This document shows positions 59,483 through 64,000 of a DNA stretch of 64,000 bases, in pieces. The notes under the pieces were generated by a model, which was not told the DNA's origin, ran no database searches, and worked only from the letters and a program-made list of their open reading frames with translations. The stretch spans positions 558,001 through 622,000 of the forward strand of contig BCGQ01000008.1 in assembly GCA_001599355.1 (NCBI GenBank). Reading direction: 5' to 3'. The DNA is from Nakazawaea peltata (lineage: Eukaryota; Ascomycota; Pichiomycetes; Alaninales; Pachysolenaceae). A program made the translations under genes and the position numbers. How positions within the stretch are numbered: the stretch's first letter is position 1; each line of letters opens with the position of its first letter.

Positions 59483-60129
59483 ATATCCAAATCGTCATCA
59501 TCATCATCATCATCTTTGCCAAATATGCTTTTGTTATTCAAATTGTTTTTACTGGTGGATATCCTTTGAATTACTCCCATATTATAAAGAAGCTGCTCTA
59601 AAGCCTCAAGTTTGAAATCTAATCCATTCAAACTTCCCAATCTCTCAAATCCAATAATTCTGTCTCTTTCTACTCCATTTATATACACGAGAACACATGG
59701 TAACATCTTGATATTCAATTTAGTGACCAAAAACAGCAGTCTGATCACATCAACTCTGATGAAATTCACACTCAAATGTTTCACCGATAATTGGGCCAAT
59801 TTTTTATCCATGATCTCACAGGTCCTGAAATCTTCTTTGAAAAAATGGATCACCGTGTATTTGTTCTCAATAGTCTGTTGAATCACTTCCTTTTCATCTT
59901 CAAAAGTCTTAACATTCCCATATTTCGAGTCGACATGAATATCACTCTCCTTGATCAGTTGGAACTCAGCTGAAAGCTGTTGTAAACGCTCTTCTCTGTA
60001 GTTACTCATGAACTGGTCATTTTCCAATTCCTCTTCTAATTCCAGAAACAACTCATCTTCATCGGCATCTTTTCCTCTTAAGATCAGATTTTGGTACTTT
60101 TCCACGTATCTCGACTGTTGTTGGTCCAT
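59479..60129 (-). CDS. PLP1: Phosducin-like protein Plp1 (TXNDC9 family)
   Basis: A cytosolic co-factor of the CCT chaperonin for tubulin and G-beta folding. The 216-residue protein has an acidic helical N-terminus (DADEDELFLELEEELE), then FMSNYREERLQQL and a thioredoxin-like fold: VIHFFKEDFRTCEIMDKKL, VNFIRVDV, KLNIKMLPCVLVYINGVERDRIIGFERLG. The thioredoxin CxxC is absent, as expected for phosducins. The C-terminus is a run of Asp (DDDDDDDD-like). Length is close to S. cerevisiae Plp1 (230). First ATG. It overlaps the hypothetical ORF stop by 4 bp (convergent). Confidence 0.88.
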   Translation of the reverse strand: MDQQQSRYVEKYQNLILRGKDADEDELFLELEEELENDQFMSNYREERLQQLSAEFQLIKESDIHVDSKYGNVKTFEDEKEVIQQTIENKYTVIHFFKEDFRTCEIMDKKLAQLSVKHLSVNFIRVDVIRLLFLVTKLNIKMLPCVLVYINGVERDRIIGFERLGSLNGLDFKLEALEQLLYNMGVIQRISTSKNNLNNKSIFGKDDDDDDDDLDI

Positions 60130-60157
60130 CTTCTTACCCTCTTCTAAACCTATATCA

Positions 60158-60204
60158 ACGCGTTCTCTAATGAAAAATATCTACTAACAAACTACGCGCC
60201 AAAA
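60158..60204. promoter_or_regulatory. MCB and E2F-like elements between PLP1 and the PXA gene
   Basis: A perfect ACGCGT at 60158-60163 and TACGCGCCAAAA at 60193-60204 (reverse TTTTGGCGC, the E2F/MBF core), 30 bp apart in a 204-bp divergent promoter. Confidence 0.4.
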
Positions 60205-60333
60205 TTAACTATGCGAATCTTATCTGAGCTGAGATGATGATGAGCAAATTACGAATAATAGTCTTACTTATCGCAGCCAAACTGAGATAAACAGAACCAT
60301 CGTTAGTTAGGTAGGTCAGAAGTAGGGGTATCC

Positions 60334-61854
60334 ATGTCGGTGGTTAGCAATAGCGGATCTAGAAGACCGCCATTGAACATTCAGAGGTTCACTTCTGTAA
60401 GGCGGTTACAAAAATCTAAACATTTATCACTGAATTTGGTTCTGTCAAAGAGCTCAGCTAGAAATGCTAATCAACATGGTGAGAATGGAGATGAGAATGG
60501 GGGTGATGATGTTGAAGGGATGTCAAATAAAGCTCATACTGCAGAGAGAGACTCAGATACTTATCTTAAAGACTTGACAGCCAAGATATTCCTGAGATTG
60601 AACGCTAAAGGTTCCACTATAGATGATACTCTTCCCCTGTTGACTTCATCTAATGAGGTGGATCTCCGATTGTACCCGTTGATTGGGTTGATATTACAAA
60701 ATTTCGTGTTTAGTTGGTATGACAGATTCACTGATGATTACAGCAATGACTTCTGTATTGATATTGTATTCATATTTGCCCATATCACACGTAATTTGGA
60801 ACAAAGATTACGACTGATTAACTATAAAGAGCTTCTTTTTGATGATATTTTTGAAATAGTCAATTTCCATATATCAAATTATGATAAGCTGTTGAAAATT
60901 CAAGGGTCTCAGCTCACTTCATGGTCTACACTTGAAAAATCCAATGGTAAATCAGAGTTAATAGACCTTTTCCGTCATTTGGAGCCTCATGTTGGTATCG
61001 AACATCAAGACCAATACTTAAAACTGCTTTCCATGGAGTTCTTGGAGAAATTACTTCCAAATGATGTGTATGATAGTCCATTGACTACCTCATTCGTGTC
61101 TAGTATCGTAGACCAATTCGCATTGAAGTTGACCTTGGAAAAATTATCCGAGCCTTACCTTTTATGGGAAATTATTGGTAAAGTTTGTGAGGTCTTGACT
61201 AAGGAGAAAGCTGTAGACACTCCGCTGACTGTAGTTAAACCTCGTCGTACTGTTACTGATATAATAAGAGGACTCAGTCATGGAATTGCTTACACGACCT
61301 CTGTGACAACTGCCTTTTCCAGTCAATCAAATGAATCCACCCCATCTAAACCCGTTTTATCTTTTGGCATTTTGACATTTTTGTCTACAATTTTTAATTT
61401 TGCATACCGTTTCCCTATTTTAAATATGATATTCACCATATTGGGGAAGTTTCTTTTATTAAGTACCAAATTGGATCATATATTACAGAATTTATTGAAT
61501 AATTTGTTGGTTAAATCATTGCTCAATGAGAAGACCGTCGTTAAAATTTTACAAATGTCACGAACAATGCTATTTCCTGAAGATGACGCATTTTACTTAA
61601 CTCCCCGCTTCATACCCACTACTGAAGAAGAGTTATTCGAATGGAGAGAATCCACAAAGAGTAAAATGATCAATTTGATCAATTGTCATAGCACATTGAA
61701 GACATTGGTTTATCATGATGATGACGAGGCCATAGATGCTGAGTTCACCAAGTTCTTGAAAACTTTGGAACATAAAGAGTTGAATAAACACTTGGTTTTG
61801 ATGATTTTGGATTTAATATTCTTACGGTTATTCCCTGAGATGCTGCTGCCTTGA
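60334..61854 (+). CDS. PXA-domain protein, possibly Nvj3-like
   Basis: A 506-residue protein with a disordered, basic N-terminus (to about 75) and a PX-associated (PXA) domain. The domain shows LILQNFVFSWYDRFTDD (the typical FVxxWYxxxS/T start), DIVFIFAHITRNLEQRLRLIN and ELLFDDIFEIVNFHISNYDKL. The C-terminal half is helical and hydrophobic (SFGILTFLSTIFNFAYRFPILNMIF). No PX domain is seen. S. cerevisiae Nvj3 (463 residues) at the nucleus-vacuole junction has a similar plan, as does S. pombe Pxa1; orthology is inferred from architecture. First ATG. The end overlaps PUS5 by 27 bp in convergent orientation. Confidence 0.65.
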   Translation: MSVVSNSGSRRPPLNIQRFTSVRRLQKSKHLSLNLVLSKSSARNANQHGENGDENGGDDVEGMSNKAHTAERDSDTYLKDLTAKIFLRLNAKGSTIDDTLPLLTSSNEVDLRLYPLIGLILQNFVFSWYDRFTDDYSNDFCIDIVFIFAHITRNLEQRLRLINYKELLFDDIFEIVNFHISNYDKLLKIQGSQLTSWSTLEKSNGKSELIDLFRHLEPHVGIEHQDQYLKLLSMEFLEKLLPNDVYDSPLTTSFVSSIVDQFALKLTLEKLSEPYLLWEIIGKVCEVLTKEKAVDTPLTVVKPRRTVTDIIRGLSHGIAYTTSVTTAFSSQSNESTPSKPVLSFGILTFLSTIFNFAYRFPILNMIFTILGKFLLLSTKLDHILQNLLNNLLVKSLLNEKTVVKILQMSRTMLFPEDDAFYLTPRFIPTTEEELFEWRESTKSKMINLINCHSTLKTLVYHDDDEAIDAEFTKFLKTLEHKELNKHLVLMILDLIFLRLFPEMLLP

Positions 61855-62607
61855 GAACCCGACCAATTGATCTTGTATATTTTTTAAAAATGACCCGTTT
61901 GCATCTATGAATCCACCTTTCCATATTGTATCTATTCCATGAATGACCGGGATGAGAAAGTCTGTAGTTTGAAGACCTACCCGAGTCAGAATCCAGCTAC
62001 TATGTAGTCCAATCTGTCTGGTAGAATCTATAATGATTTGAGATCCATATTTGATGTCATTGATACAAGAAGTGTCTAAATGTAATTTCAAATGTCTTCT
62101 GATCTGATGTTTCCTACCAGTCCCCAACTCTAGTGCGATTAAAGACAAGTTATTCGACTCGGCATATAATTTCAATTGTTCATCAAATGATAAATTTATC
62201 ACCTTATAATTTGTTAGAGCTTTGACACCATCAATTGGTTGGGAAAAAGTTCCTTCTAAAGCAGATCCAGATCTTATCATCTCTCTTAAAGTATCACTTG
62301 TTTCCACTAGGGCAAGGTATCTCCTTTGTAGTTTAAATCCTCGATTTGAGTCTTTATCTAGAAGTCCTCGATGAAACATCTTTGCAGAATTCTTATTTGC
62401 AGCAAGAACCATACCTCCTGTCACATTTGTGTCTAATCTGTGGACCGGCCTCAAATCAGTTCCCTTTATGTAGTCCAGTATTTGGTGTTTGTTTGAGGTT
62501 CTATAATCGGGGGGTTGACAATGGAGCCCTGGCGGCTTATTAATGATAATGAAGTTCTTAGACTCATATATGATAGGTAGTTTGGATATGAGAGGTTTCC
62601 CTGACAT
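61828..62607 (-). CDS. PUS5: Mitochondrial 21S rRNA pseudouridine synthase Pus5 (RluA family)
   Basis: An enzyme of 259 residues; S. cerevisiae Pus5 (254) makes one pseudouridine in mitochondrial large rRNA. Motifs: IIINKPPGLHCQPP (RluA motif I), PVHRLDTNVTGGMVLAANK with the catalytic Asp, QRRYLALVE, ALELGTGRKHQIRRHL (motif III), and LHSSWI. There is no strong presequence, but the short length matches Pus5 rather than Pus6/8/9. First ATG. It overlaps the PXA-protein gene at the 3' end and is divergent from SCC2. Confidence 0.88.
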   Translation of the reverse strand: MSGKPLISKLPIIYESKNFIIINKPPGLHCQPPDYRTSNKHQILDYIKGTDLRPVHRLDTNVTGGMVLAANKNSAKMFHRGLLDKDSNRGFKLQRRYLALVETSDTLREMIRSGSALEGTFSQPIDGVKALTNYKVINLSFDEQLKLYAESNNLSLIALELGTGRKHQIRRHLKLHLDTSCINDIKYGSQIIIDSTRQIGLHSSWILTRVGLQTTDFLIPVIHGIDTIWKGGFIDANGSFLKNIQDQLVGFSRQQHLRE

Positions 62608-62902
62608 AATGGGTAGCTAGTGGATGAGATATGTCAAAGGGGAAGAGATGAGTTGAAGATGGCTCTGTGCCTGAATCGGCGCGTTTCTGCCCTCACTCGG
62701 CTGGCCCCTGCCTGTTCTCCGCCCACTCTCCGCCTACTGCGCGTTCCCTGGGGCGCGCTCATCTCTCTTCTTGTCCATCACCTGCTATGGAAATCCAAAA
62801 TTAATTTTTCGCTCATCACCGCGTCTCTCGCGACTCCCTTCTAAAACTTCTTCTTAGACGAGGTAACCGCCAATACAACTACCACAAACAAAGGAACAAG
62901 AA
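62608..62902. promoter_or_regulatory. PUS5/SCC2 divergent promoter with GCGCG/CGCG clusters
   Basis: 295 bp, GC-richer than the rest. GGCGCGTTTC near 62679, GCGCGTTCC near 62739, GGGGCGCGCTC near 62751, and CCGCGTCTCTCGCGACTC near 62820. MBF sites (ACGCG) drive many S. cerevisiae cohesion genes at G1/S; these are related but not exact. Confidence 0.35.
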
Positions 62903-64000
62903 ATGGGGGAGCCTTCAGATTTGATAGATCTGTTAAGTGGATGCCACTTAAGCTACCTTGTTCCCAAACAAGAAGCAATTCAACTAATAGCTCCTCGAAA
63001 TATAGAAATCACCCCCCTGTCCATAGAATGGGACCCTTCTTATAGCAGTATCAGATCGTTGATCTCGAAATATCCAGATAACAACAGGGAAATTGTGGAT
63101 GAAATTTTACAAGATCTTGAAGAGGTGGAGCTTCCAGAGCTAAATACCTTGAGGTTTCGAAAACCAGCCATGAAATATAACAAAGAGCATGAACTCAAAC
63201 TGGTGCCCATACTGCCTTTGGATCAGATGATTATTGATAAATTTGATGACGTGATAAGTTCTGATATTATAAAACCGGCATTGAAGATGAAACGAATTAG
63301 GTTACAAGCGAAGAATTTAGAGACGAGAGTAAAGGTTCAAAGACCGGAGAAGAGAGGTATAAGCGCTGTAACCAATGATGAAGAGCCAGCCTATCCAGAA
63401 TTTTCTCCTTCAAGACAAAGAGTGACATTACCTCAGCAGTCAGGAGAGATTTTGGACAAATTTTGCAATAAATTGAATTCTTTGCTCATAAAGATCGAAG
63501 ATCAATACCAACAGGACCAGATAGCATCCATTGAGTCTCAAGAAATATGGGATCATTCAGAGAACTTTGACAAAGTGCTATCAGAGAAGACCCTCGTACA
63601 AATATTTGATTATATTTCATCTTTAAAAGGATCTTCTGTCTTCAGTACGAAGATAAATGTTCGTCAATTGATAATTATACAAGACTTGTGCTGCAAATCG
63701 CTTTCAAGATTTGCCGATTTCGACCCCGTAGATGTAGAACTGGTTGATTTCGATTTTGAGACTTACTTCCATTTATCTTCAAATGCTGCTAATGCTGCTA
63801 ACGTAATAATGGCACTAATGTTAAGCAAAAGAAATGAGAAACAGCTATATTTATCGAAGTATTTACTGGCTGTCATCGATTTTGTTGTCACTGTAGTTGA
63901 AAATCCGATCGTCACCTTCTCAAAATTAGTAATAACCGATGAAAGGCTCAAATGGAAGGAAAGTTTCAGACAACTTATCCATCATTTGACCCATCTTTTA
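62903..64000 (+). CDS. SCC2: Cohesin loader subunit Scc2 (NIPBL), 5' part
   Basis: The frame is open from the ATG at 62903 to the window end, 366 codons, so the gene is cut off on the right. Near the start, CHLSYLVPKQEAIQLIAP matches the Scc4-binding N-terminus of S. cerevisiae Scc2 (LSYLVPKD). The next 200 residues are charged and probably extended. From about residue 190 helical segments appear (DKFCNKLNSLLIKIEDQY), and later HEAT-like helices (RQLIIIQDLCCKSLSRFADFD). The full protein should be about 1,400 residues. Scc2-Scc4 loads cohesin on chromosomes. Identification rests mainly on the N-terminal motif and helical character. Confidence 0.75.
   Translation, partial: MGEPSDLIDLLSGCHLSYLVPKQEAIQLIAPRNIEITPLSIEWDPSYSSIRSLISKYPDNNREIVDEILQDLEEVELPELNTLRFRKPAMKYNKEHELKLVPILPLDQMIIDKFDDVISSDIIKPALKMKRIRLQAKNLETRVKVQRPEKRGISAVTNDEEPAYPEFSPSRQRVTLPQQSGEILDKFCNKLNSLLIKIEDQYQQDQIASIESQEIWDHSENFDKVLSEKTLVQIFDYISSLKGSSVFSTKINVRQLIIIQDLCCKSLSRFADFDPVDVELVDFDFETYFHLSSNAANAANVIMALMLSKRNEKQLYLSKYLLAVIDFVVTVVENPIVTFSKLVITDERLKWKESFRQLIHHLTHLL

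Overview
The window is nuclear DNA of a budding yeast (Saccharomycotina). It is gene-dense, nearly intronless, and holds about 35 protein genes with clear yeast orthologues plus one tRNA. The most informative property is the genetic code. CTG codons fall again and again on residues that are invariant alanine in the family: the Hog1 Gly-loop, Rvb1, and both nucleotide-binding domains of Ycf1. They do not fall on conserved leucine or serine sites. This points to the CUG-Ala code (NCBI table 26) known from Pachysolen and its relatives Nakazawaea and Peterozyma. Every L that a standard translation places at a CTG should be read as A.

Layout, left to right. 0-5.4 kb: 3' part of a Far9/Far10 FHA protein, LIP2, a SUL-type sulfate permease with a classic Met31/32 + Cbf1 promoter. 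5.9-12.5 kb: a Zn2Cys6 regulator and a tricalbin. 12.5-15.1 kb: a long upstream region, then a secreted GPI-type wall protein with a TTAAE repeat stalk. 15.5-24.4 kb: RGP1, YCF1 (divergent pair), then HOG1 convergent to YCF1. 24.4-29.6 kb: the gene-poor part, 3.6 kb and 1.2 kb of mostly unexplained DNA around a CCW12 orthologue. 29.6-38 kb: AVL9, SLY1, elongator tRNA-Met, RVB1, an HST3/HST4 sirtuin, GPN3. 38-48 kb: MSC2, a histidine-phosphatase-fold protein, TRM82, PHR1, ACF2. 48-52 kb: a HemL-like PLP enzyme divergent from a Zn2Cys6 regulator whose zinc finger is split by an intron. 52-58 kb: UPS2, an EVE-domain protein, a YMR090W-like protein, ERF2, an MGR3-like protein, CYC3. 58-64 kb: RPS31 (ubiquitin fusion), a hypothetical ORF, PLP1, a PXA-domain protein, PUS5 and the 5' end of SCC2.

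The genes are mainly housekeeping and do not form one pathway. Themes that recur are membrane contact and lipid handling (tricalbin, Ups2, PXA protein), vesicle traffic (Rgp1, Avl9, Sly1), mitochondria (Lip2, Cyc3, Ups2, Mgr3-like, Pus5), stress and detoxification (Hog1, Ycf1, Phr1), and the cell wall (Ccw12, repeat protein, Acf2). I saw no transposons, retroelements, CRISPR arrays or rRNA. The least explained parts are the 24.4-28.0 kb gap, a 29-bp direct repeat carrying GTGCACGAC between YCF1 and HOG1, and several short promoter minisatellites. Family assignments rest on remembered sequences of S. cerevisiae and human homologues; no search was run.
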